A DNA stretch of 64,000 nt from an uncultured Clostridia bacterium (GTDB lineage Bacteria > Bacillota > Clostridia > UBA1381 > UBA9506), in assembly GCA_944393605.1 (NCBI GenBank), contig CALYAO010000004.1:62001-126000 (forward strand). The letters are read 5' to 3'. Numbering within the stretch: position 1 is the first letter of the stretch; the number at the start of each line of letters is the position of its first letter. Both the position numbers and the translations under genes were made by a program. Below the pieces are notes generated by a model. It did not search any database, had not been told where the DNA came from, and saw only the letters and a list, made by a program, of their open reading frames with translations. Positions 1-10,500 of the stretch are shown here, in pieces.

Positions 1-1001
1 CGCTTGCCGTGCAGCACCTGCCGCACCAGGCTCTCGCCGCTGGAGAGGTTGCAGTCCGCCTCCACCCACATGGCGCCTTCCACTTCCCACCGGCCCGCCT
101 TCACCATCTGCTTGATCTCCTCAAACAGCGCGGGGTCCTCCTCCTTGACATACTGATACAGCTGCGCCTGGGAGGACATGAACTTGTACTCCGGATACTG
201 CTTCATGAGCTTGATGACAGTCGCAAAGGAGCGCTGCGCCTTTTCTCTGGTCTGCGCCAGTGTCCACAGCCATGCGACGTCGATGTGCGTATGTCCGATG
301 CCGATGGTGGTGGCCTCCTGGGGGCCGCAGAACTTGCCGTAAAACTCCCGGTCCAAGTAGTCCGCCGCCTCGCTCAGCGATGCACGGAATGCGGGCGACC
401 CGGGGACGCGCAGGTCAATCCGGTTGACCGCCTCCCACAAGTAGTGCGCAATGTCCGCATAGGTCTTGCTGTCCGGCTCGGTAAAAGCCAGCACGTCCAG
501 CGGCACCTTGAGGTGGTAGTACAGCTTCTCACACACCGGGTCGGGCGTACTGAGCGACGGGATAAATTCGAGGTACCCGCCCTGCATGCCCGCATAGCCA
601 TATAAATACAGGTCGAAGCTGTCCTTCCCTTCCAAACGGACGCTGGTGTGGTTGACATCTAACCCCTGCTCCAGCTTTCCGTCCACATACACGCCGATCT
701 GCGGGTTGATGGCATCCCACTCCCCTTCCCGCCCCGTCCGGACGCAAAGGTCCACCGTCTTGCCCCGCATGCTGTCGGGCAGGTCGATGTGTTTATAGAA
801 CCAACGGTGTGCATCGGGTGTCTCCCCCCAGCGGTCCCCTTTGTGGAACACCTGCCAGCTGTCATCCACCGCCGGCATCTCGCTGCCCGATTTGTAGCCG
901 CAGTCCTTCCAGACGAAGCCGTCCAGCTCCACCTTGTCAAAATACAAATATTCTTCCAGTTTTTTCAAGATCACATGGATTCGTTCCTGTTCAAACGCCA
1001 T
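1..1001 (-). CDS. Alpha-mannosidase, GH38 family (3' end cut by window edge)
   Basis: This is the N-terminal 333 residues of a glycoside hydrolase family 38 alpha-mannosidase; the rest lies left of the window. Residues 1-220 form the beta-rich N-terminal region of bacterial GH38 enzymes. From about residue 232 the catalytic domain begins with GIGHTHIDVAWLWT, in which H237, H239 and D241 lie in the family's zinc-binding segment; the downstream text (REKAQRSFATVIKLM, then KFMSSQAQLY) is also typical. No signal peptide is visible, so a cytoplasmic enzyme trimming imported manno-oligosaccharides is likely. The ATG at 1001 follows an AAAGGGGG ribosome site at good spacing. The catalytic nucleophile lies outside the window. 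The family call is strong; the substrate linkage is not determined. Confidence 0.93.
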   Translation of the reverse strand, partial: MAFEQERIHVILKKLEEYLYFDKVELDGFVWKDCGYKSGSEMPAVDDSWQVFHKGDRWGETPDAHRWFYKHIDLPDSMRGKTVDLCVRTGREGEWDAINPQIGVYVDGKLEQGLDVNHTSVRLEGKDSFDLYLYGYAGMQGGYLEFIPSLSTPDPVCEKLYYHLKVPLDVLAFTEPDSKTYADIAHYLWEAVNRIDLRVPGSPAFRASLSEAADYLDREFYGKFCGPQEATTIGIGHTHIDVAWLWTLAQTREKAQRSFATVIKLMKQYPEYKFMSSQAQLYQYVKEEDPALFEEIKQMVKAGRWEVEGAMWVEADCNLSSGESLVRQVLHGK

Positions 1002-1033
1002 GTTTTTGCCCCCTTTCCATTTCCTGTTCGGTC

Positions 1034-1062
1034 ATTGTATCATATCGGGCGGCCCGTTGCAA
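1034..1062 (-). promoter_or_regulatory. Sigma-A promoter of the GH38 gene with palindromic spacer
   Basis: On the minus strand TTGCAA (1062-1057) is followed after exactly 17 bases by TACAAT (1039-1034). The spacer holds the palindrome CGGGCGGCCCG (plus-strand reading), a plausible operator, although no regulator is identified. Confidence 0.65.
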
Positions 1063-1118
1063 TGGACATTTGTCATTTTTTTGCATATTTTTCGTATGGT
1101 AAAATCAGGGAATTTGAC

Positions 1119-1147
1119 TGGACATTTCTGGCATGTCGTGTTATACT
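1119..1147 (+). promoter_or_regulatory. Sigma-A promoter of the flavin-reductase-like gene
   Basis: TGGACA (1119-1124), 17 bases, then TATACT (1142-1147). It lies 53 bases before the start codon at 1201 and diverges from the GH38 promoter. Confidence 0.6.
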
Positions 1148-1200
1148 AAACAAGCGGGAGCAAATCCCGCAAAATTGACCACAGAAGGGAGCGAATCCCC

Positions 1201-1707
1201 ATGGCATGGAAAGAGATTGGGGCAAAGGAACTGACAAACAATGCATTTACCATGATTGGCAGCGATTGGATGCTGGTCACAGCGGAAGCGGACGGCAAGG
1301 CCAATACCATGACGGCTTCCTGGGGCGGCATGGGCGTGATGTGGGGCAAGGACGTGGCATTTGTCGTGCTGCGCCCGCAGCGGTATACCAAGGAGTTTGT
1401 GGATGCCACAGACCGCCTGTCCCTCACCTTTTTTGATGCGTCTCACCGCAAAACCTTAAGCTATCTGGGCTCGGTCTCGGGCCGCGACGAGGATAAACTC
1501 AAACGATCAGGCCTCACACTGGCCCACGACGGAGCGGTCCCCTATTTCGAAGAGGCCAACACGGTCCTCCTGTGCCGCAAGTTATACGCGCAGGAGTTCC
1601 AGCCGGGATGCTTTCTGGATCCCGCGCTCATCCAGCAGTGGTATCCCGACCAGGATTTCCACACGCTGTATATTGTCGAGGTAGAAAAGGTGCTGGTCGC
1701 GGAGTAA
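1201..1707 (+). CDS. Flavin reductase-like domain protein
   Basis: A 168-aa protein of the flavin reductase-like, FMN-binding split-barrel family. The N-terminal stretch (NAFTMIGSDWMLVTAEADGK, then the NTMTASWGGMGVMW segment) and the following VAFVVLRPQRYTKEFVD match the FMN-binding face of this family. These are soluble NAD(P)H:flavin oxidoreductases or FMN-binding proteins. The substrate cannot be told from sequence. An AAGGGAG ribosome site precedes the ATG. It appears monocistronic, with its own promoter divergent from GH38. Confidence 0.85.
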   Translation: MAWKEIGAKELTNNAFTMIGSDWMLVTAEADGKANTMTASWGGMGVMWGKDVAFVVLRPQRYTKEFVDATDRLSLTFFDASHRKTLSYLGSVSGRDEDKLKRSGLTLAHDGAVPYFEEANTVLLCRKLYAQEFQPGCFLDPALIQQWYPDQDFHTLYIVEVEKVLVAE

Positions 1708-2262
1708 CGGACATCAAAAAACACCGATGCCCATCCGTGGCAAAACCGCAGCGTTTCGTTTTTTTTTGAAACGGCATAGTTTTCTATGCCGTTTCTTCAT
1801 TTCGCTTGAACAACGACTTTGGCAATATCCCCACCAGGTCATAGCAAATAGCAATTTCCTGTGCCCCTTTCCCATCAACCGTTTGCGGCACGGGAACATA
1901 CTCCCGTTTTTCCATATTGTTTCCAATTTCCAGCGTTCATTCCTGCCAATCAAAAGATTGAGGTTCCCTTGTAATGAACCGTTCCGGATGACCGGATTTC
2001 AGCAGTTGGTCTTTCCGTTGTACCTGCAATGTTTCCCGCTCTTTTTCGCAGCTGTCAGACAGCAGTTGGACGCGGGATGGAGGATCATGCCCTTTTGTTT
2101 TATCTTCGGACATACACGTAAACGCCTGTCCCCTTCGTTGATACGGTTTTCTGCTTTGGCAAGGAGGTTCTTTTTTTACCGACGACTCTTGCTTCACATC
2201 GGGTTCGTGTTTTGCAGCCATTGCTGCCCCGAATTGTTGTTTAAAACCTGCAATATAGCCAT
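1708..2262. other. Decayed intergenic DNA without an intact gene
   Basis: No frame here gives a recognisable protein. The longest open stretches (plus 1727-2434; minus 1937-2221) have odd composition and no plausible start site. The stretch continues the decayed recombinase remnant to its right, so it probably belongs to the same degraded mobile element. Confidence 0.5.
1768..1795. repeat. Perfect 12-bp inverted repeat (hairpin)
   Basis: GAAACGGCATAG (1768-1779), loop TTTT, CTATGCCGTTTC (1784-1795). A T-run lies before the hairpin rather than after it, so it is not a canonical terminator on either strand. It may still end the transcript of the gene at 1201 or mark the edge of the degraded element. 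Confidence 0.6.
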
Positions 2263-2580
2263 TTACACAGCTCCTAGTACGTCTTTTTCACGCAGCAATG
2301 CAATCTGTGCAGGCCCATACCCTTGCGGGCAAAGCCGGAAGATCCATTTTACAACTTCCGCTTCCGGTTCGCCCGCAATCCATTGCCTTTTCTCCTCTGA
2401 AATTTTCATATCGCCGAAGGGCGATATCGTCTAACGATTTGCCTGATTCGCCCTCTGCTGGCAGCATACCGCTGGTGTCCCTTATACAATTCGTTCGTTC
2501 TGTTCGCCGCTCCTCTGTTGCCTATTTGGCTATTTCCATACTTTTGTTGCAGGTTTCCCGCCCTCATATAAGGCGTGCAA
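2263..2580 (-). pseudogene. Remnant of a large serine recombinase (transposon/ICE type)
   Basis: On the minus strand, from about 2421 to 2263, one frame reads SPFGDMKISEEKRQW, then EPEAEVVKWIFRLCPQGYGP and AQIALLREKDVL. This closely follows the recombinase-domain segment of large serine recombinases (PYGY..DPEDK..WI.DEEAAEVV.RIF.L...G.GP.QIA..L..E.V). Just upstream, in another frame, AEGESGKSL matches the preceding family segment, so at least one frameshift is present. The catalytic resolvase domain and the C-terminal coiled region are not recognisable. It is a dead fragment of an integrated mobile element. Confidence 0.55.
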
Positions 2581-2742
2581 AAAAAGCGGTTTTGGCAACC
2601 GCTGTAAATCAAACAAAGACAAATGATCAATCTTGACGCAAGCGAAAGTTTGTGAGCTTGCTGGCAGCCCGCGCAATTTCAAAAGGCGCAGCGGCATGGC
2701 TTTAGCATGTTATTTTATATGGAGATGGCGTATATTTGCAGG

Positions 2743-2771
2743 TTGAAATTTCTCTTGTTGTCTTGTATAAT
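2743..2771 (+). promoter_or_regulatory. Sigma-A promoter of the LuxR-type regulator and probably its operon
   Basis: TTGAAA (2743-2748), 17 bases, TATAAT (2766-2771). It is followed by a roughly 105-base leader before the start codon at 2884. Confidence 0.75.
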
Positions 2772-2776
2772 AAAAG

Positions 2777-2794
2777 TGTTCGACATAACGAACA
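2777..2794. promoter_or_regulatory. Candidate operator, palindrome at the transcription start
   Basis: TGTTCG, six bases, CGAACA: a perfect 6-bp inverted repeat starting six bases after the -10 box, at the expected start of transcription. The placement suits a repressor or autoregulator. The half-site order is opposite to a Gram-positive LexA box (CGAAC...GTTCG). Confidence 0.5.
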
Positions 2795-2883
2795 AAAACA
2801 TTTTAACAAGAATAGATAAAAAAGTATACGGGCTTGCGAACAGTTGATAGCTGTGAAAAAACAGTCTGAGAAAGGGGTACTTG

Positions 2884-4083
2884 ATGGAATACATAACCGT
2901 GCGCGATGCGGCGCAAAAATGGAATATATCAGAGCGGTTGGTGCAGAAATACTGTGCGACGGGGCGCATTGCAGGCGCAAAAAAATTTGGGACTTCCTGG
3001 GTGATTCCCGCCGGGGCGGTAAAACCCAAAGACCCGCGCAAAGCGCAAAGGGCTCCCGCAATGCGACGGGAAAGGCGTCAGAGCGTTTCTTATCCGGGCC
3101 TGATGCCGCTGATGAATACCGCGTTTGAACCGGGCAGATGCCTGGAATTCATTCATGATATGGCAGACGACCCGCAAAAGCAGATTGCGCTGGCGGAATA
3201 TTATTATTTCAGCGGCCAGCCCGAAAAAGCGGTGCGCGAAACAGAGCTTTTTCTTACCGGCGCGGACAGGGACATCCAGCTTTCCGCCTGCTTGATCTAT
3301 GCATATGCAAATCTTTCCGTCGGCAAGATTCAACGGGCCAGATACGCGCTGACGGCGGTGCAGGAAATGCTTGCCTCTGTGTCGGAAAAGCAGCCCGAAA
3401 TGCGTGCGGCGCTGTCCTTTGTTTCATCGGCTGCAGCGGTGCTTCTGCACCTCCCTTTGCCGGAGAGATTGCCGCCTATGCAGGAATTCCTTCCCATGCT
3501 TCCCATGGGAATCCGAATGTTTGCATTGTATGTTAACGCACACTATACCTATCTGCAAAAGGAGTACCAAAAGAGCCTTGGCATTGTGGAGACGACCCTC
3601 GGTATGCAGACGGAAGAATACCCAATTCCTTCCATTTATCTGCATTTGGTTGCGGTTATGGATTATATGAGCTTGAAACAAAGGGACAAAGCAAAGCAGC
3701 ATCTGCTTGCGGCGTGGGAACTTGCCAAACCCGATGATCTCATAGAAGGATTCGGCGAACACCACGGGCTTTTGGGCGGAATGCTGGAGGCGGTTATCAA
3801 GCCGGAATATCCCGAGGATTTCAAACGGATCATCGCCATCACCTACCGGTTTTCCGCAGGGTGGCGCAGGATACATAATCCCGATACCGGGCATGACGTA
3901 GCGGATAACCTGACGACAACGGAGTTTGCCGCGTGTATGCTGGCTGCCCGCGGATGGACCAATCAGGAGATTGGCGATCATATGAACATCTCTGTGAATA
4001 CGGTAAAATGGCATATCACCAACGCCATGCAAAAACTGGGTATCGGAAGCAGGCAGGATTTAAAAAACTATATGCTGCTGTAA
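2884..4083 (+). CDS. LuxR-type regulator with an added N-terminal HTH
   Basis: A 399-aa transcription regulator. Residues 1-45 (EYITVRDAAQKWNISERLVQ, then KYCATGRIAGAKKFGTSW) form an excisionase/MerR-like winged helix-turn-helix. The middle, about 75-325, is helical and repetitive like tetratricopeptide repeats. The last 60 residues are a LuxR/GerE HTH (LTTTEFAACMLAARGWTNQE, then IGDHMNISVNTVKWHI). No receiver domain is present, so it is not a classical response regulator. The ATG at 2884 sits six bases after AAGGGG and is preferred to the TTG at 2881. It heads the surface-protein locus in the same direction and is the obvious candidate for its control. Its signal is unknown. Confidence 0.85.
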   Translation: MEYITVRDAAQKWNISERLVQKYCATGRIAGAKKFGTSWVIPAGAVKPKDPRKAQRAPAMRRERRQSVSYPGLMPLMNTAFEPGRCLEFIHDMADDPQKQIALAEYYYFSGQPEKAVRETELFLTGADRDIQLSACLIYAYANLSVGKIQRARYALTAVQEMLASVSEKQPEMRAALSFVSSAAAVLLHLPLPERLPPMQEFLPMLPMGIRMFALYVNAHYTYLQKEYQKSLGIVETTLGMQTEEYPIPSIYLHLVAVMDYMSLKQRDKAKQHLLAAWELAKPDDLIEGFGEHHGLLGGMLEAVIKPEYPEDFKRIIAITYRFSAGWRRIHNPDTGHDVADNLTTTEFAACMLAARGWTNQEIGDHMNISVNTVKWHITNAMQKLGIGSRQDLKNYMLL

Positions 4084-4085
4084 AG

Positions 4086-4122
4086 AAAAAGGATTCGGTT
4101 ATTCGGCCGGGTCCTTTTTTTA
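4086..4122 (+). terminator. Possible weak or attenuating terminator
   Basis: AAAGGA..CGG and CCGGGTCCTTT form an imperfect stem followed by a T-run, just after the stop of the regulator gene. It may reduce read-through into the next gene rather than block it. Confidence 0.45.
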
Positions 4123-4222
4123 TTACCCACCCATTTTTCCCCCTCGGGCGGGTGGTCTCAAACAGATGATTCCATGGTATGATAAAACAAATGATGAGCG
4201 AAACGGAAAGGAAGATGTGCGC

Positions 4223-4519
4223 ATGGAAAAGACAAAAAAGTATCATGTCGAAGGCGCAACGCTAACGATCCCGCTTCGGTATGATGAAACATCCGGCAGA
4301 TATATGGAAGTATACCCTGACTTCATTGAAAATCCGATATATACGCCGGAGGGTCACCCGATTATGCTGACGCTGGAAGATGCCTGTGCTTTCGGCGAAA
4401 AGAAGGACGCAAATGAAGGGCTGGTCGATTGCGGCTCCTGCCGGTTTTACCGGCAAGTGCAGAACACGTTGATCGGCGTGTGTGGGTGCGAAAAGAAACG
4501 AATAAATATCGTTGAATAA
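4223..4519 (+). CDS. Small cysteine-rich protein, function unknown
   Basis: A 98-aa soluble protein with no signal peptide. The N-terminal half includes LTIPLRYDETSGRYMEVYPD, and the C-terminal half has a cysteine set: one Cys in DACAFG, then CGSC, then CGC about 14 residues later. This resembles a small metal site or redox-active cysteines. I recognise no named family. The ATG at 4223 is preferred to one at 4166 because AAAGGAAG lies eight bases before it. It sits between the LuxR-type regulator and the giant exported proteins, 14 bases before the latter, so it is probably co-transcribed. A role in sensing or in folding/export of the surface proteins would be a guess. Confidence 0.7.
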   Translation: MEKTKKYHVEGATLTIPLRYDETSGRYMEVYPDFIENPIYTPEGHPIMLTLEDACAFGEKKDANEGLVDCGSCRFYRQVQNTLIGVCGCEKKRINIVE

Positions 4520-4533
4520 GGAGGAGAGAAAAC

Positions 4534-7500
4534 ATGAAAAGGCGCATTTTAACGTTGGTGCTGTGTGCTTGTATGGCATTTCAGCTAATGCCCGCTGTCG
4601 GCACAGTATATGCAGCGGGCGGGTATAACCCGAAACGCAATGATGATTTTGTGATTCCGGCGGCTCTCAGGAGCAACAGGGATTTTATGCTGGGTTCGAC
4701 GCTCAGAGGTACGCAGGCGAATTTCATTAACAAAATGGGCTTAAACGGCAACAGTATGTATAAGGATTTTGGTACAGACAAAAAAATAGAAATAAGCGAG
4801 GTGTCGAAGGAACTGAAAAATGCCGGTCAGCTCACATTTACCTTCGGCGCAAGAGTGCAAGACAGCTATGGCAACCTCTTTGCCGGCGATGTGGTAACAG
4901 ACGTATCCATCAACAACATACGTTGTTATCCAAAATACCGCGGTCTTAACGATTACGGAATGTATGCAGATGCAAACACCACATACTATATGGGGCGCGA
5001 TACGTTCCGGTTATATGCGGTGACATCGTCAAACGCAGATTGGCATACAAAGGCCACGCAGACAAAGGATCTGGCGATCTATCTGCTGGACGAAAAAGCG
5101 CCGACGGTCGAAAGCTGCGAAATTACGCAAAACGGCGAGAAAACGTCGGTTGTACAGCTCGGCTCCACCATTCAGTTTACGCTCAATTTCTCGGAATATA
5201 TCCGGTTTGCCGACGACTCGGCTTCCCATGAGCCAGGGCTGGAGTTTGAGATTTTGCCTTACGGCGAGATCGTAAGCGACCCCATCCGATTGAAAGCGGA
5301 TTTTGTGGAACTGTATGAGAACAAAATGGTGTTTGAATACACGTTTTTAGATGAATACAGCGGTCATGAGGGGATAAAGGAGTTCTATATTTCAAGGATC
5401 GAAAAGATAACGCAGCAGGAAGACTTTGACGCAAAATATAATCTTGCCATGGTGCCCAAAGAGATCGCCGACGCAGCAAAGGTTCCGGCTGTTACCGTCA
5501 ACAACCTTATCACAGACCTTGCGGGAAACGCTGCGGAAGAAATTTTGGCAACGAATGAGAGCGGCGTTTTAGGTGAGATGGAGGTTCCTTTCAACAGCGT
5601 TAAGATCGACTCCAAAATGCCGTCTGTCCAAGGCGTCGGCATAGAAAAAATGCGAATGTGGACTGTTGCGGATGAGGATGCTGGCCTGTACGCAAAAGTG
5701 GGCGACAAGATGAAGCTGAGCGTTTCCTTTGACGAGCCTGTGTATGCAGACGCGGGAAGCGTAACACTGACCCTTAACATAAAGGACAGTTCGGGTAAAG
5801 CGGTCACTGTAAAGAATGATTCGGATATTTCAAATGAGACAATCATGAGTTTTGAAGAGGTCGAGATAACGGAAGGCATGACATATACGGGCGATGCTGC
5901 TGCAGAGGGAAAGATAACGCCAGTTTCTATTGACGCATCCGAGGCTTTGGATTCCGCAAAAAACCCGTGCGGAGTACATAATTTGAAAGATGAAGGGATA
6001 TTTGCCAATCAGGATTTTGCGTTGGATACATTGGGACCCGCGATCGATCTCGGCAGTGAAGAGTTCGTTACGCCGATCCAACCTTTTGATGACAATGCTA
6101 TTTTCTGTGTGCCGCTGAATATTTATGATGATCAAAGCGATCCAAGCGTGGCCGACAGCGGCATTGATACCATGAGAGGCTATTTTTACCTGACAGGCTT
6201 TCCGATCAAGTATTCATATATATCGGGCCGAGGTGATGAAACGTTTTATGAAAAACAGCTCTTTTCGTATTATATATCGAATACCGTTATGACGGAGGAA
6301 GAGCTCAAAGACAAGTGGACCGAGGCGACCGTTCAATTTAATACAAGCGCACCGGACGACAGCGCATACTATTTTGATTTATTCAGCGGCGGCGACGGGC
6401 AGTACAACACTTACATATACATAAAAATAGGTGATGTTGAGATCACAAATCCCACCATACACCTGATGGCAGAGGATGTTGCCGGAAATAAAAATATTGT
6501 GTATAAGCAGGTTGATTTTACCTATGATACGACAAAACCCACATTTGACGGCGTAAGCGAAATAAGCGTATCGGCGAATGCCAACACCCCAGATACCTAT
6601 GATGTATCGTGCACGATAACGTGCAGCGACGAAAACGGGATCAATCCCGACACATTTAAAGTAACCGCTGACGGATTATTTGAAGATTACGGATTGGGTT
6701 CCCACGAAGATGTGAAAGTGGATATCACAAGTGATGGAGGTACAGAGGGTGGAAAAACGTATACGTTCACACTGGTGATGAGGGAGATTGGAAGAGACAC
6801 AGCAGCGGAATATAACATCACATATACGGTGCAGGACAATCATGAAAATGAAAATCAGATCACACAGCCGTTTTCGTATAACCTCACAAGCTTTCATCTG
6901 CTGAAATTTTCGACGGTCAAAAACGAGTACGGATATGTTCCATATATCAGTTTCCAAAAGATAACGGATGACCCGGGTTTTTCAGATAACGCAAAGACGA
7001 TACTTATGATAAAAGATCCGTATTCGACGGATAACGGGTATGCCGTAACGATAGTAGATAAGGATCTTTTGGCTTCGAATAATATTCTTGAGGATTCTTC
7101 GCTTGAGTGGGCTTATTATAAACGGAGCGACAATCCCAATACGGAAAAGGAAATACTCCTCGAGCCGGCTGCAGGCAGCACTGCTTTTATATCGGATCTG
7201 CTGTCGTCAGGGCTGGGATCATACTTCGGGGACGTATCCTATGCGCTGATCTCCGGAGACGGCATTGTGATCGAAGATTTTACAAACAGCGATCCGCTGC
7301 CGGTGCCTATCTCCATAGCGGAAGAGACCTTAAGGCTCGGCGGCCTGACAGACACCGTACAGGGTATATCGCTCGTCCCGGGCTTTGACCTTGAACCGGT
7401 CGATTGGGAATTTCACCCTATCGATGGCTGGGTGATGCCCGAAAGCGGCGAAGAGGGCCTGAAAACGTATAACATAGGTCTGGCGGGGAAATCAATCAGG

Positions 7501-10500
7501 GTAAAGCTTTCCTTGCCCGAAATAGACGGCCTTTCGTGGTCGGATTACGATACGGCATTGCTGAAACTGCGGTATCCCGTAGAAGGGGGCAATATCGCGT
7601 ATTATGATGACCCGCTTTGGCAAATACCGCTATCGCTAACGAGCGAGGAACAGATCATTGTCCTCCCCGAAACCCTTGACGAGGACTTCTTCAATGAAAG
7701 AAATGCTTTAAGATTTTATATCCAGGTGTTCATGAAGTCCGGAACGAACTTGACTTACGGGCTTTATGCAGAAGACGACGAAACCTTTGGCTGCTATAAT
7801 ACGCATGACGAAGGATATCTCAAAGCGGTTACACAAAATACAAACATAGAGGTAAAGGCGGGTGACGGCACTTCGCAATGGGTATCCCTGCCGCATACGC
7901 AGGAATTTACAAGCGCTAAGGAAACATCTCAGAATTACGGTGTGGCAAAGGCGATCCCCGTAACGCGCGGAACGCGCATTACGCTGGACTTTGAGCTTGA
8001 AGCGCAGACCGAATGGGTACGCGTATGGAATGAACAGAACGGCGAGACAAAGGACGAGGCGATCTGGACATACAATATATACGACTTTGAAGACCATCTT
8101 ACGGATGAGGCAGTTAATGTTGTCTATTATCAGACCTTCAGCAACCGTAACGGCCTCGGCGAGGTTCATACGCTGATCTTTAACGTCTATGACGAAGTGC
8201 CTACGCTTTCCGTAGGATTTACGCCGAGCGCGGACGAGGGCTATGCGGCAGAACGCAGATTGATTATCAGCGGAATGAGCGGCGGGGCCGGCGAGGAGCT
8301 CCCCATCAAGATGATCGATTCTGACGGGAATATCGTCGATTTCTCGCAGGACGAAGATGCGATCATACGGGATGAAAAATACAGGACATTCTATACGGTA
8401 AACAGCGCCGGCGGCGTTGCATACACCTCCGTAAAAGCCGAAAAGATAGACGCCGAAGCCCCTGTTGTCACCATTGACAGCCAGGACGGTTCTTCCCTTG
8501 GCATATCCGTAACGGATGACGTATTTGAGGAAGACCTGTCGAATATGGAGCTGTATCTCAGGTACGACGATGAGACCTACAGGGCGGCCCTGGAAGAATA
8601 TGGGCTTTTGACCGATGAAGAAGGGTTCTTTAAGGTCGAAGAGTTTTCACAGTCAGCGTTCGGTGTGCGTCCGGAAAATACCGCTATGGGCATATTGGAA
8701 TTCAGCGGTTCTATTTTTCCGGTAGAGGAACAGATCAATACATACTTGGCATTTACAGCTCCCACGGGGAGCGGCGGATACACAGGCGCAATATCCATGT
8801 ATGTTGTGGACCGTGTCGGACATCGGTCGGATACCGTCAAAACTGCACCGATGGATATTCCGGAAATCAAATTTACAGAGAATCGATTTATATACAACAG
8901 AGACAATACGCCGTTCGGAGAAGAGGGCAATATTATCATGCCTTATTATTCCGTTGATATGGAGAATCCGGCTGAAGTTACAGAACCGAGGCTCACGGAC
9001 AGGGGCATCAGAGGCGAAATCCATACGGATAATGTGTTCAGTTCGCTCTATGAGGCAGTGCCTGTCTATAAAGACGGCGAATACGCTCTTACGGTAAAAG
9101 ACCATTTCGGCGATGAACATGAGGTCACATATACCGTGCCGCCCGAAGCCTTCAGCGGCGACAGGCTGGATATATACGCTGTGAATGCCAAGGATGGAGA
9201 TAACGATATCGTCAATTTAAGTATCAAATCCATAGACGGCAATCGCTTTAAAGTGGAACTGCCCAGTGAAGCTGACTATAGTTATGAGGCAATGCAGGGA
9301 GCGATTATTGATCCTTCGATGAAGGCGGGTGAAGCGACCGTATGGCAGAGCGACGGCAGCGCCGGGGCTTTCGGCGAATTTTATACGGACGTAACGCTCA
9401 AAGTGACCAAAAACGGAACATTCAAGGTTCTTGTGCAAAACAACGATGGGCTGCTCACCGAATACTTGGTCAATGTTTACATCAACAGGGAGATTGCGGA
9501 GCTTGAAATGGAATGGAGCTTCCCCAACGGAGCATTCACGGACGAGAATGGTGAAACTTACACATATGACTATGCGACATTGGTTGTCAATACCGTTGAC
9601 CCCGCAAGGTCGTTGCTGGGAGAAAGCAGTTTCAACTTCACATACCATGATCCCATCGGAACAACAAAAACATTTACGGTGACAGATGACTACGGTTTCG
9701 TTCAGGAATGCATGGCCACACTCGATTTTGAGATACGGCAGTCCGAGCAGGAATACCTGACGCCTCCCGATATGACAGTATCGCTTTACGCGAATCGGAA
9801 TAACACATCGCAACTGATCGGAAGCATCAGCGAAAACGGAAGGTATCAGGACCTGGTGGATATGTACGGCGGCGCGATGCAGTACAGTATCACAACGTCA
9901 ACGCTTTCGCCGAACCGCGTAAAGACGGTGCTTCTGCCTTACGGCGAGGATACGTCGGGGATTACCTACGATACTGCGCAGAACGCGGTGATAGACGGCG
10001 TTGAGGTGGTCGGGGATATCTTCTGGATCAATAAGTCGGATGCCAGATTCTCGCTCGTCATGGTGGATGAAAAGAATCTCTTAAGTGAAAGGTTTGACTT
10101 TGACGGCGGATTTACCATAGACATAACGCCGCCGGTCATCGGTAATGTGAAGAAAACGGTAAAAGGATACAGTGTCCAGCTTGAGATACCCGTAACCGAT
10201 GATGTGAGCACCTTTGATGAGTTGACCGTCCTGAGTCCCGGCGGCGTCACAAGAGGGGACGACACATTCCTGTACACCGTTGGTCAGAACGGAAGCGTTG
10301 TATTTACGGTAAGTGACAAGTGCGGCAACTTCACGACACGGTCGATCTCCGTAGAGGAAATTGACGATACCAAGCCGGTGGCAAGACTTGTTGCGTATTC
10401 GCCGTCCTCCGATACCTCACAGGTTGTATTGCCCGAAATTGCAAATAGGGACATCGAAGCGTTCATTACGTTTAATAAAAATATCATGGATTTGTCGCTA

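Noticed and set aside
2777-2794. LexA (SOS) box
   Set aside because: Half-sites are in the reverse order to the Gram-positive LexA consensus.
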